This document shows, piece by piece, positions 33,496 to 44,952 of a stretch of DNA of 64,000 bases; position 1 is the first letter of the stretch, and each line of letters begins with the position of its first letter. The translations under genes and the position numbers were made by a program. Origin of the DNA: Ditylenchus dipsaci (lineage: Eukaryota; Nematoda; Chromadorea; Rhabditida; Anguinidae); assembly GCA_004194705.1 (NCBI GenBank), contig SADC01000874.1:33346-97345 (forward strand), written 5' to 3'. The notes beneath the pieces were generated by a model, which saw nothing but the letters and a program-made list of their open reading frames with translations, did no database searches and had not been told where the DNA came from.

Positions 33496-33928
33496 GCATG
33501 GTGGGCAAAACCGATAAAATTGCCCTATTTTATCGGGTTTTTTTTATCGGTTTTATCCCTTTTTATTTATTCCTTATTTTCGCTGATTCAGACCCCTTTA
33601 CTGAATTTTTTTTACCAAAACAATAAAGAAAGGTTTAACGAGAATAGTAGCGACCTATTTTACTGCAAAAAACATCAAATGGCTTTTCTAGTCGACGTTA
33701 TAAAATAGTCATAATTCGGTCAATTTATCTTTATTTATAGCGTCAACTAGGAAAGCCATTTGATGTTTTTTGCGGTAAAATAGGTCGCTAATATTCTCGT
33801 TACACCTTTCTTTATCGTTTTGGTAAAAAAAATCAGTAAAAGGGTCTCAATCAGCAAAAATAAGGAATAAATGAAAAGGGATAAAACCGATAAAAATAGG
33901 GCAATTTTATCGGTTTTGCCCACCATGC
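33496..33928. repeat. Foldback upstream of hsp90
   Basis: gcatggtgggcaaaaccgat at the left is mirrored by cggttttgcccaccatgc at 33911-33928. Arms are about 200 bp and nearly perfect. It ends only about 280 bp before the hsp90 start codon. Confidence 0.88.
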
Positions 33929-34206
33929 TTCTGGCCAGAATTCTTCCCAGCTGGGCAACAATTTCATTCGAAATCTTCTGACGCTTTTATCGAATAGTTC
34001 GCTATAGTTCTATGTATATTTTTGGTCGCTCTGTCTGGCGCACAGTCAAAATTTGCGATCAAAATAGCCTACTGATTCATGCCTTTTCAGCTATTTGTGT
34101 TCGCTCTCGCTATCAAATTTGACTTCTAGCGTTTCGAAGAAAAAAATTCAAGTGAGTTCCTTTTAGCTGCAATTTTGCAGATTCGCTGACCTTTCTGATT
34201 TTAGGC

Positions 34207-36673
34207 ATGGCTGAAAAATCAAAGGTGGATGAGACATTCGCCTTCCAGGCCGAAATCGCTCAGCTCATGAGCCTGATCATCAACACGTTCTACAGCAATA
34301 AGGAGATCTTCCTGCGTGAGCTCATTTCGAATTCTTCGGATGCGCTGGACAAGATTCGCTATCGTGCCTTGACTGATGCTTCCGAGCTGGAGACTGGCAG
34401 CGAGCTCTCGATCAAGATCATTCCAACAAGGCAGACAAGACTTTGACCATCATAGACTCCGGTGTGGGCATGACCAAGGCTGATCTCGTCAACAATCTTG
34501 GAACGATTGCCAAGTCGGGGACCAAGTCTTTCATGGAAGCTCTTCAGGTTATTTTTGTTCGTTTTGAGTTTTACGTTAACCCCAATATTTTCGTCTATAG
34601 GCTGGTGCAGACATTTCGATGATTGGGCAGTTCGGTGTGGGCTTCTACTCCGCTTTTCTGGTGGCCGATCGTGTGGTGGTGACTTCCAAGAACAACGAAG
34701 ATCAGTGCTATCAATGGGAATCGTCTGCCGGGGGCTCTTTCATCATTCGCACAGTCAGTGATCCAGAACTGCGCCGTGGAACCAAGATCGTGCTTCAGAT
34801 GAAGGAAGACCAGGTGGACTTCCTCGAGGAGCGTCGAATCAAGGAGATTGTCAAGAAGCACTCGCAGTTTATTGCGTATCCTATCACTCTGGTGAGAATA
34901 TATTCAACAATTTTCCGTATTCGTGTATCTTTTATAATGATTCTAGGTCGTTGAGAAGAGCGCGATTTGGAAGTCTCTGATGATGAAGCTGAGAAGGAAG
35001 TGAAGGAAGGCGACGTGCAAGAGATCGGTGCCGACGAAGCTGTTGAAGGCAAGCCTGACAAAAAGAAGAAGACCATTAAAGAGAAATACCTGGCCGACGA
35101 GGAGCTCAACAAGACCAAGCCGATTTGGACGCGCAATCCGGATGAAGTGACCAATGAGGAGTATGCCGAATTCTATAAGAGTCTTTCGAATGATTGGGAA
35201 GATCATTTGGCTGTGAAGCACTTTTCGATCGAAGGACAGTTGGAATTTCGGTAATTTCTTGGATGTTATGCTGACCAAGTTATATTAGCTCCTGTGTTCA
35301 GCGCCTTGCTTTTCGTGCCTCAGCGTGCTCCATTCGACCTGTTCGAGAACAAGAAGAGTAAGAATGCGGTGAAGCTCTACGTCCGTCGCGTCTTCATTAT
35401 GGAAAACTGCGAGGACTTGATGCCCGACTACCTTAACTTCATTAAGGGTGTGGTTGATTCCGAAGATTTGCCGCTCAACATCTCTCGTGAAATGCTGCAG
35501 CAGTCCAAGATTCTGAAGGTGATCCGCAAGAACCTGATCAAGAAGTGTATTGAGCTGATTGAGGAGATTTCCGAAGACAAGGACAACTACAAGAAGTTCT
35601 ACGACAGCTTTGGAAAGAACATTAAGGTGATTTTGACCTAATTGCTAATGACTGAACGTAATCTCTGCTTTTTTAGTTGGCCATCCACGAAGACTCCGTC
35701 AATCGCAAGAAGTTTGCTGAGTTTCTGCGCTATCACACATCCGTAGCAGGAGAGGAAACTACCAGCCTGAAGGAGTATGTCAGCCGGATGAAGGACAATC
35801 AGACCGCTATCTACTATATCACCGGCGAGTCGAAGGAGTCTGTGGCAAATTCAGCTTTCGTTGAGAGTGTGAAGAAGCGTGGCTTTGAAGTTGTCTACAG
35901 TAAGTTTAGCTTATCTATTCCCACCAATTTTCTCATTTATTCTTTTAGTGGTTGATCCACTCGACGAATACCTTGTGCAGCAGCTGAAAGAGTTTGATGG
36001 AAAGAAGCTTGTATCTGTCACCAAAGAAGGTCTTGAGCTTCCGGAGACTGAGGAAGAAAAGAAGAAGTTCGAAGAAAACAAGGTCAAGTTCGAGAAGCTC
36101 TGCAAGGTAGTCAAGGATATTCTGGGCAGCAAGGTTCAGAAGGTTTCCATCTCAAATCGTCTGGTCAGTTCTCCTTGCTGTATCGTGACCGGAGAATACG
36201 GTGGAGTGCCAACATGGAACGGTATGTCTTTTTGAATATGACTGCAATAAATTATTGTTTTCAGCATCATGAAGGCTCAAGCTCTGCGCGACTCTTCCAC
36301 TATGGGTTACATGGCTTCTAAGAAGAACTTGGAGATGAATCCAGACCACTCGATCACCAAGTTTGTCCTTTGGCCGTGTTCTCTGTTTTTACATTATTTT
36401 TGCAGGGCTCTGTACGAGCGCGTTGAAAAGGACGAGGATGACAAAACAATCAAGGATTTGGTCACGCTTCTGTTCGAAACTGCACTTTTGACATCCGGAT
36501 TCTCGCTGGAAGAGCCTCAGTCGCACGCTAATCGCATCCATCGCATGATTAAGCTTGGTCTGAACATCGATGACGACGAAATGGATCAGCAAGCTGAAGA
36601 GTCTACGGTTGAGCCGGCTGTGGAACAGAAGCAAGCCGAAGAGGAAGTCTCTCGCATGGAAGAGGTTGATTGA
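34207..36673 (+). CDS. HSP90: Cytosolic heat-shock protein HSP90
   Basis: Eight coding exons: 34207-34547, 34601-34891, 34947-35250, 35302-35626, 35677-35899, 35949-36221, 36265-36360, 36406-36673; about 707 aa. An ATP-driven dimeric chaperone for kinases, receptors and other clients. Seen: GHKL ATPase motifs ([54 protein letters not shown]), an acidic linker (about 34965-35075), the middle domain ([39 protein letters not shown]), and C-terminal [17 protein letters not shown] and [15 protein letters not shown]. It ends SRMEEVD, the TPR cochaperone-binding tail of cytosolic HSP90. A 5' UTR intron is likely (gtgagt at 34151, ag at 34204). Three one-base losses break the frame: in aa(a) near 34425, g(g) near 34957 and t(t) near 36202. 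Codon use is more GC-rich than its neighbours, as in highly expressed genes. Confidence 0.96.
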
Positions 36674-36716
36674 TAGTCTCTTTGTTGACAATATTTTTGA
36701 CCTGTTGTTCCGTTGA

Positions 36717-36722
36717 AATAAA
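36717..36722 (+). terminator. hsp90 poly(A) signal
   Basis: aataaa 44 bp after the stop codon, followed by a T/G-rich stretch. Position and sequence are typical of animal 3' ends. Confidence 0.7.
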
Positions 36723-36892
36723 ATTTGTTGTAGAACAACGTGTGCTTTCTTAGGTCAAAATTTATTGTTTATAGGCTAGAACTGTATCCTCATTTATCGT
36801 TAGGTTCATGCCTTTTTTGATAACAAGTTTAGTTTTGCCATTTTGCGTTGAGATCCTGCTCATCAGTAGACGAGTCTACTTATAATTTTGTA

Positions 36893-38833
36893 AGGGCAAT
36901 ACTTTTTTTGCCGCAAATATACTTTTTTTTGCCGCAAATATACTTTTTTTTGCCGCAAATTTGCTTTTGCCGCAAATATACTTTTTTTTGCCGCAAATCT
37001 GCTTTTTGCCGCAAATTTACTTTTTTCTGCCGCAAATTTACTCTTTTTTGCCGCAAATTTAATATTTCTGCCGCAAATATAGATTTTACAGTTGCCAGAT
37101 GCCTTTACTTTAAGTCTGTGTTTTTTTAGGAATATGGGTAAAAGCTTGGGTTTTTCACTGGTCTTTAGCCAATATACACACCTTTTACAGCTTATTTTCA
37201 GGTAGATGTCGCAGACTTCACTGGAAGGACTTTCAAAGCTTTATATTTGTGATTTTAGGTTAGCTAGAAAGGTAAATTTTGATTTTTCACACGTATAGAA
37301 ATGCGACTTCATGCGGCTGGACAAGTTCATGAACTAGTGTAACGTCACGTCATTTTTTTTTGAATATGTGTCAACAGTTGATTTTGTCGGGCTGTATGTT
37401 GTCGAAATGCGACTCTCTATGTGCCTTCGTGCTCCACCCCCAGACAGTATGGCTAGGCCGTTGTAACATAATTGTCGGGGCACGTTAACTTCAAGAGGCT
37501 GCCTAGCGAGAGTTAGGCTCTTCTAAGATTTACTTCACTCATTTTTAGGTCTTATCATAATCTTACAGATTATTATCTACAGGTGTCTGCAACCAACCAT
37601 AAATCAATGGATCAAGTTCAGCTTTGAGTTCCTCTTGAGTTCAATGTCCAAGAAAATCTGACACCTTTTACAGCTTATTTTCAGGTAGATGTCGCAGATT
37701 TCACTGGAAGGACTTTCAAAGCTTTATATTTGTGATTTTAGGCTGGCTAGAAAGGTAAATTTTGATTTTTCACACGTATAGCAATGCGACGTCATACGGC
37801 TGGACAAGTTCATGAACTAGTGTAACGTCACGTCAAAATCACAAAATCACGTCAAAAAATCACGTCGAAATGCGACTCTCTATGTGCCTTCGTGCTCCAC
37901 CTTCGAGACAGTATGGCTAGCCGTTGTAACATAACTGTCGGGGCACGTTAACTTCAAGAGGCGCCTAGCGAGAGTTAGGCTCTTCTAAGATTACTTCACT
38001 CATTTCAGATTTTCTTGGAAATTGAACTCAAGCGAACTCAAAGCTGAACTTGATCCATTGATTTATGGTTGGTCGCAGACACCTGTAGATAATAATCTGT
38101 AAGATTATGATAAGACCTAAAAATGAGTGAAGTAAATCTTAGAAGAGCCTAACTCTCGCTAGGCAGCCTCTTGAAGTTAACGTGCCCCGACAGTTATGTT
38201 ACAACGGCCTAGCCATACTGTCTGGGGGGTGGAGCACGAAGGCACATAGAGAGTCGCATTTCGACAACATACAGCCCGACAAAATCAACTGTTGACACAT
38301 ATTCAAAAAAAAAATGACGTGACGTTACACTAGTTCATGAACTTGTCCAGCCGCATGAAGTCGCATTTCTATACGTGTGAAAAATCAAAATTTACCTTTC
38401 TAGCTAACCTAAAATCACAAATATAAAGCTTTGAAAGTCCTTCCAGTGAAGTCTGCGACATCTACCTGAAAATAAGCTGTAAAAGGTGTGTATATTGGCT
38501 AAAGACCAGTGAAAAACCCAAGCTTTTACCCATATTCCTAAAAAAAACACAGACTTAAAGTAAAGGCATCTGGCAACTGTAAAATCTATATTTGCGGCAG
38601 AAATATTAAATTTGCGGCAAAAAGAGTAAATTTGCGGCAGAAAAAGTAAATTTGCGGCAAAAAGCAGATTGCGGCAAAAAAAAGTATATTTGCGGCAAAA
38701 AAAAAGTATATTTGCGGCAAAAAAAAGTATATTTGCGGCAAAAAAAGTATATTTGCGGCAAAAGCAAATTTGCGGCAAAAAAAAGTATATTTGCGGCAAA
38801 AAAAGTATATTTGCGGCAAAAAAAAGTATTGCC
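36893..38833. repeat. Giant foldback, 1.94 kb, with tandem-repeat ends
   Basis: Each end is a tandem array of ttttgccgcaaatatac (left, about 36900-37080) or its complement (right, about 38580-38830). Long arms follow (36893-37665 and 38008-38833) with shared gtagatgtcgcagacttcac, tgcgactctctatgtgcctt and cgagagttaggctcttctaa. The middle, 37666-38007, is not a simple loop but a second, slightly diverged direct copy of left-arm sequence (compare 37180-37540). It begins about 170 bp after the hsp90 poly(A) signal. Confidence 0.92.
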
Positions 38834-38974
38834 CGTTGGCATAATTTGCGGTGGCACAATTTAAGTTTGGCACAATTCAAATTGGCACAGTGTAATTTGG
38901 CACAATGTGATAACTTTTTTATAAGTATTCCTCTCAAGTCTAGGTGAAAGTCTATTTCTGTTGGCTTTACGCTC

Positions 38975-39075
38975 CACTATAGTGACATCTCGCGTTCGTT
39001 TGGTTTTCGCCTCATAAAGGCCTATAGTTTAGGCCGGTCCCTTGGGTGTCAGTATGGCGAGGTTTGACCATATAG
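38975..39075. repeat. Decayed cagt-type MITE
   Basis: Contains cgctccactatagtgacatc and agtatggcgaggtttgacca, which mirror each other and resemble the copy at 16008-16263 (cctcgctatagtggc). The termini are decayed. Confidence 0.5.
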
Positions 39076-39242
39076 TTAAATGTCACAAAGTGATTTTGTT
39101 GCATTTCGATTTTCATGATTTATCAATGTATTTCTTAAGCATTGTTAGCAATTTTAAAATTTTATTTACTCACTGCATTATTTTATCAAGCATAATCAAA
39201 CAATTATTAAACTAGAGCTATAGAAAGTCTAGAAATTTTGCA

Positions 39243-42200
39243 TTAAAGTTTAGTTAAGTCAGGGCTTTCAGGTAAAGTAATCGCCTGGCTTCCACTCTGC
39301 TCCTCTAATTTAGATCTATAGCGAACAAACAAGCTGGTGACGATTTCTCCAACAAGCAGATCTCCACCATTTGTCTATAAAGGATTTTTAGAAGTTGAAT
39401 ATGGATTTTTCTTCTCCTCACCTGGATAAGGCGCAACAGAAACACTCCATCTGGCCTTAAAAACTTCCGGATAAAGTCATCCACCAGTCTCTGTTCACGG
39501 TGTGATGGGTAGTTGGAGATGGCACCAGTGCATCGCAAATATTTCTCGACATATCCTCTTTGTTGACCTAAAAAATTTAATATGCGTACAATTACCGGAG
39601 GCTGAAAAAGGCGTCTATTGTCAAAGTTGGCTTACAGTATTTTTCATAATTTTTGTCTGCTGTGTAATAATTCAGGCTTCCACTTTATTTTTATCACCTA
39701 TATCTCAGCTCAGAGCAAATATTTTTGATGGATGTTTAAATCGATGGGTTTTCCTGACTCTAATAAATATGCTGATCCCCTTTTAGATATTAGTCTAGCA
39801 CCCAAAATTTCCGAGTACGACCCAAAAAACTTTCACAGCTTGAAAAATTAGAATAGTCGTGCGAAAATTAGAAAAACTACAGTATTTTTTTCTGTTTCAT
39901 GAAAACCAGGATGGAGCTCGCCCAACTGCATGTAAATTTTTGATTCTTTTAAGTGTATTTAAATACTCTCGCCCAAAAGGACCTCTATAAATCTCAAAGC
40001 CGTAAAAATCCAACATTTAACATACATCTAGGTTGAGCTACAACGATAGACCATAGACCCAAGACACATAAATAGTAAGCAAACTTACCAGGAACAAGAG
40101 CGGCGAAGAACCAATAGAAGAAGCTCATCAAAGACAAAACTCCAACCAAAATGAACCAGAACAGAAGAAAATGAAAATCTTCTCGTTGAACATGTTTATC
40201 ATAAGAACACACTAAAAACAGCTGGATCGACAAACAAAGCTAATAAAAAACACTATAAGCATACTTGAACAGTCCAACGATGGATATTGCCTAGCACGCG
40301 GACATTGAAGTCACACATTGTGACTCGAGGAAAATGACCGGATTCACTCCACTCCCTCCCATTCCAAATATCCTAAATTTAATCATTTTTTGAAAGGGGG
40401 AAATATTTTAGAAAACTTACCGACAAAATTCCAACACCCCAAAATGTGTACTATAAATAGGTAAAAATTATTATCTTTTGGAAGAAATGGAATAAATTAA
40501 AAACCTGAGGTCCAAGAAACGCGTTTAATATGGCGAATTGAAGCACAACATTGGCCACATATAAGAATTTGGTGAATAGGTAGAGGATCGTCAGGAAAAC
40601 TCCATTCCTTTTGCCCAAACGAGTCAGAAAGAATGTGGCTGAAACAAACATTTTTTGGACTTGAGCTTTGGAAATAGAAGCAAGTAAAATGAACTAGCGT
40701 CATTTTGCCTTTTTCTCAACTTACAAGTTTCAATTCCTTCTGCATATCAAGTGCCTCAACCAGATGGGTGGCGGCTTTTTGCACTTGTACAGTTCTCGTG
40801 CCCTTGTCAAACTTCTTTTTTACCAACGCTGCGCTAGAACACATGAGAACAGTTATATCATCAATACTATCAAAGAAAATTTTTAAAGGCCCAAATTGTT
40901 TAACATATTCAAGTTTTTCACATTTACCACAAACCACCTAGCCCGAATTGACATACAGTCGAACCTCGATAAACGGGCACCCCAAAAGTTGGTTCCCCCT
41001 GGGTCCAACACTTTTTTAGCTCGATTTTAAAAGCGTTTTTTAAATCTGTTCTGATAGTCCGGTCCCAAATACCGCAAGGATTCTGATTTTACCAATCGTT
41101 TTTCAGAACCCAAAAACTTTTTTCTCTAAAAAAGCAAAACCTATATAAACGGGTACCCTATTTCTGAAATGGGTGACCGTTTATCGAGGTTTAACTGTAA
41201 TTTGATAACCGTAGCTATTTTATTTTTGATCTGTAACTGATTTTATTCCACTAACTGCTGATCAACCCACAAAATCGTAGAGAATTGTTTTCCTTAGTAA
41301 TTGTGACCATTTTTGTAAATCGCGGCACGGGCGACTGCGCCTGCCGGTTCGCAACGGTTCTGCACCCCAAAATTTAACCCTTTTCAAGCGGTGTCCATCA
41401 CTCTACATTTTAAACACGGCGTGTCAAATTTTCAAAATCGCGAAAACATCGTCTTCTATTTTTATTATTAGAGGAAGACTATTTGTAGATTTTTGTATTT
41501 TTATGATTTTTTCATTGGTAAAGTAATTGGTTTACTTTTTCGATTTTTTTAGCTTTGTGTTATATGACCAGTAACCGGCGCTCTTGCAATTTTTTTTGCG
41601 TAGGTAAATGAGTAAATTAATAGTGAACGTATGGGTTGTAGTCTCTTGTCCTCTTTTTACATTTTTTCAAATTCGCGCCTTCTTTTAATTTTTTTTATTT
41701 TGGAGTTCGTAAGACGTTTTTTAGTTCCGGCTAACATACGATGGCCTACTCTGCGCTCAAGGCTTTGCATAAGTTTAAAAAGAGAAGGAAGATGCACCGA
41801 GCAGCCAAAAATATAATATATAAAACTAGCCGAACAGGCGCCTATACAGGCGCCTTCATAAACATCCACCTATCCGCAATTCATTTTTAATTTTTTGCGA
41901 TATCGTGTCTTGAAATAAGAAATGAAAATTGACTGAGTATGAATGAACACATAATATTTTCACAGTTTAAAGAATAGCGCGAATTTGAAATAATTTATTC
42001 GCGTTTTTTTGAAAATTTACAGGGAAGGGTTCAAATTCTGCCTGAATTTCGCCTTATAAAAATCAATCTTTTATATTTTTACCTATTATTTTGTAATTCG
42101 TTCGGGCTGAATTTTTATTAGCTTCTTCTACGCGAAAAACTGAGTCGATTGCAAAAAAATTAGCCGAAATGGTTAATGCTATGTGGGTAATTTCCGTTAC

Positions 42201-44409
42201 GAACATTTAGCGTTACGGAGAAACCGATGAAAATACTATATGTAGATGCGCAAATTTAAATAAGTGGGAGAAAGATGAAAAAGTATTTATGCCGGTAGAA
42301 ATTAGTAATAGCTTCTTGGAAACTAAATTTCACCTGTTCAACACACTTTTAACATTTATTCCTAAAAATAAATCACACATTTTATTGAATTTTTCGGTTT
42401 CTACCTGATACCTGTATTAAAGTTCAAGGCCTTCCAAATGAAAGAGGGCAAGTAAAAGAGCATAGCCTGAGCTGCCAACACCAGCGGCACCCACTGGTAG
42501 TAGCCAATAAAAGTCTTCTCACGTTGAGAATAGGAATCATCTATTTCTTCGTCCGCCGCCAGAAAATAGCTACCTTTCACAAAACAGTAGGTCTCCGCAT
42601 ATCTACAAAGTTTTTGGGCCTGATTACTATAGTGCGTATGTTAAAGTATAGGCTCAAACTTACTTTTCCAGGCTCCTAAATTAGTTACCATGTAAATCAA
42701 ATTTGCATAGATGCATAGATTTTAATGCTCAAACCTGTGAACTCAGGTGGCACCCAACACTATAAATAAAAAAATTAAGTCGTTAAGTTAACCTCGATTT
42801 AACGACACCCCTGGGGACCGACGGAGGGTGTCGTTAAATCGGGGTTCACTTTGACTAAATTTTAGTCAACGCCAACCAAATTGGCTTATTTTTGGGTGTC
42901 GTTAAATCGAGGGTTCATTATATAACGGTTGTTCAATTGGCTGACCAACTGCAAATCGGTCACTTGGCCAAATGTCGGCCAAAAACTATGTTTTAGTATC
43001 CCTTGTGGTTCGAAAATATTTTTTCGCAAAAATCAAAGACAATGAATTTTTGGCTCTACCCTGTTTGTTCCCTAAAACCTCGAGTCCAATGACTGAGAGG
43101 AAATTCCATGTTTTTTAACGCGGAAGGGATGTAAACTTTATTTTGTTCATAATTTTTTTTTCTTTTTGTCACATTTTGTAGCTAAGATTCAGGGCTACCC
43201 AATAAAAATTTTTCCAGCAACAAATCTCTGAAAAAACTTTGATAAAAATGCGTTTCCTCTCACTCTGCCTTTCACTCAGCCATTCACTCTAATGACTGAA
43301 AGGCAGAGTGAGAGGAAACGCATTTTTATCAAAGTTTTTTTTAGAGATTTGTGGCTGGAAAAGTTTTTATTGGGTAGCCCTGAATCTTAGCTACAAAATG
43401 TGACCAAAAGAAAAAAAAATTATGAACAAAATAAAGTTTACAGCCCTTCCCGCGTTAAAAAACATGGAATTTCCTCTCAGTCATTGGACACGAGGCTTAA
43501 TTGTTTGCAAATTGATGCCACAGAGAAGGGCTACGTTTTGAGCATATGGTTGTAAATGACTATATTTGCAAAATTTACTAAAAACTCCTAAATTTCCGGA
43601 ATCCTGGACTTTTTTGAAAACTTTCGGGGTTTTAGTAAATTTTGCAAATATGGTCATTCACAACCTTATACTCAAAACGTAGCCCTTTTTTGTGGCATCA
43701 ATTTGAGTATTAACTTATAAATGATAACATCTATTAAATCACTTAGAAAAACCATATGTAGCAAGCTAATCAATTAAAAATGTAACGGTTTTGGCTATAA
43801 TGATTTTTGGCGCAAACAATTTGGGCGCTAACGGGGTAGAGTCAAATTTTTAGCGTGTTTCTTTCACACAGAAATTCATGAAAATCGCTAATTTATGTTT
43901 TTCGATAAATTTGACAAAATTTCAAGAAAATTATAAAATTTAAGCCGAACATGAAACTGCCATATCTGTGGAACAAAAACAGCTTGAAAAGTCGAAAAAT
44001 TTAAAAGTTGTGACTTTTTTGACAATGAATAACTCTGTAATTTTCACGAAATTTTTTACTCGAATTATTGACCCAAATCATTTAAACAATTAAAAAAAAG
44101 AATTTTTCGGCAAGATTTAGCCAAAAAATACAGGATGTATATGCAAATCCTACTTGAATCGGTTTGCCTACGTATTGGGTAGCTGCCAGAGTAATAGCTG
44201 ACAAGGAGATCATCATGGCAGTGTACTAAAATCAAGCAACTCAGCTAAATAAGTCAATCGGATACTCGCCTGGTAGTTTAACCGGTCGATTATGTCATTG
44301 CTTTGGTAGCTTCGCCGAATGCTAAAAAAACATCAAGTTTAAAATTTAATACAAAATATTTCCAGAAAATTTTTTACCGCGTGATGTATGGCGCAATGGC
44401 CCCAATCAT
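39243..44409 (-). CDS. Innexin (invertebrate gap-junction protein)
   Basis: Thirteen exons, transcription order: 44409-44378, 44321-44270, 44225-44154, 42759-42735, 42675-42664, 42602-42405, 40866-40725, 40638-40505, 40450-40421, 40372-40265, 40211-40089, 39567-39422, 39374-39243; about 402 aa. Four-span protein that forms gap-junction channels. Seen: [20 protein letters not shown] (TM1), the innexin signature [33 protein letters not shown] (first extracellular cysteines), [20 protein letters not shown] (TM2), [19 protein letters not shown] (TM3), [18 protein letters not shown] and [15 protein letters not shown] (second loop, TM4), [16 protein letters not shown] near the C-terminus. Intron 2 has a GC donor (cag/gcgagt). 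Exons of 12, 25 and 30 bp are unusual. Three one-base shifts: tgg(g)aaaa in exon 5, exon 7/8 junction, attttt in exon 11. Candidate aataaa at 39166 on this strand. Confidence 0.94.
40956..41197. repeat. TA-flanked MITE in innexin intron 6
   Basis: Begins cagtcgaacctcgataaacg and ends with the complement (tttatcgaggtttaactg), TA on both sides. It sits only 90 bp upstream of the exon 7 acceptor in the direction of transcription. Confidence 0.88.
41200..42404. other. Innexin intron 6, no other gene seen
   Basis: AT-rich intron sequence. Short open frames (for example 41631-41816) show no motif. No long inverted repeat recognised except the MITE at 40956. Confidence 0.45.
42787..42921. repeat. 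MITE with aacctcgatttaacgac ends
   Basis: Left end gttaacctcgatttaacgac is mirrored by gtgtcgttaaatcgagggtt. An inner pair ggagggtgtcgttaaatcgg also mirrors. Resembles the cagt-ended MITEs but its outermost bases have diverged. Confidence 0.7.
43077..43498. repeat. Foldback in innexin intron 3
   Basis: gtccaatgactgagaggaaa at the left is mirrored by tttcctctcagtcattggac at the right. The centre reads ctctgcctttcactcag/ctgaaaggcagagtgag. Its right flank gacacgaggctta also ends the arrays at 54000 and 56880, and its arms resemble the inner palindrome at 32245-32665. Confidence 0.85.
43505..43708. repeat. Foldback, relative of 3636-4015
   Basis: aaattgatgccacagagaag at the left is mirrored by tttgtggcatcaattt at the right, with the centre gactttttt near 43610. 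Same outer arms and 3' flank (gtaacggttttggctataa) as the element at 3636, but without its GC-rich core. Confidence 0.8.
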
Positions 44410-44571
44410 ACTGCCAAGTGGTGGTTATTGATGTGAATAAACTTGCTAGATTTTTGGCTTAATCTCCAGCTGTAATCAAAAATTTGTAGAGATGAAGTTT
44501 AAAAGCATGGGTGTATTTTGGCCATATTTTTTTGAATTTGCTTCTTTCAGCTTGATTTTTTTAGGCTGTAT

Positions 44572-44952
44572 GTACTTCCCCGTCAAATTATTCTTTTACC
44601 CCGGGAAATCGTAAAAAATTGTTTCTCTGGATTATTTCTTTTAATTTTTTCAAAGCTTGCATGCTAGCGCGTAGCCTTGGATCTTAGCTTTCTAACGAGC
44701 CATCAACTAACTTACTCAGATATTCAAAAGCTAGAGAAAAAAGTCTTTCTATAGACCAAATTTTTTGAAAGGCTTTTTCTTTTACTTTTCAATATCTCAG
44801 AAAGCTAGTTGGTAACTCAATAGAAAGCTGAGGTGTAGGGCTACACGCTGGTATGAAAACTTAAAAAAACTACCTGAAAACTTTTTGGGATAAAAAACAA
44901 GTTATAAAATTTGACGGGGCAAAAGAATACTTTGACGGGGTAAAACAATTTG
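44572..44952. repeat. Foldback with ccccgtcaaatt ends
   Basis: ttccccgtcaaattattctt is mirrored by agaatactttgacggggtaa. The arms share gatcttagctttctaacgag-like and aaagtctttctatagac segments. Similar gacggggtaaa or ggcggggtaaa ends are found at 49018-49045 and in the giant palindrome at 54246-56065. Confidence 0.8.

Noticed and set aside
33930..34200. Heat-shock elements upstream of hsp90
   Set aside because: There are gaa/ttc words (agaattcttc near 33940, ttcgaaatcttc near 33968), but none forms three correctly spaced nGAAn units, so I do not claim a site.
34498..35278. Overlapping antisense and alternative frames in the hsp90 gene
   Set aside because: Shadows of the GC-richer hsp90 coding strand.
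36848..37129. Long cysteine/phenylalanine-rich frames across 36.85-37.13 kb and 38.40-38.94 kb
   Set aside because: They are translations of the ttttgccgcaaatatac tandem repeat at the ends of the palindrome and appear in several frames on both strands.
36893..38833. CRISPR-like array
   Set aside because: The units are contiguous tandem repeats without unique spacers, in a eukaryotic genome.
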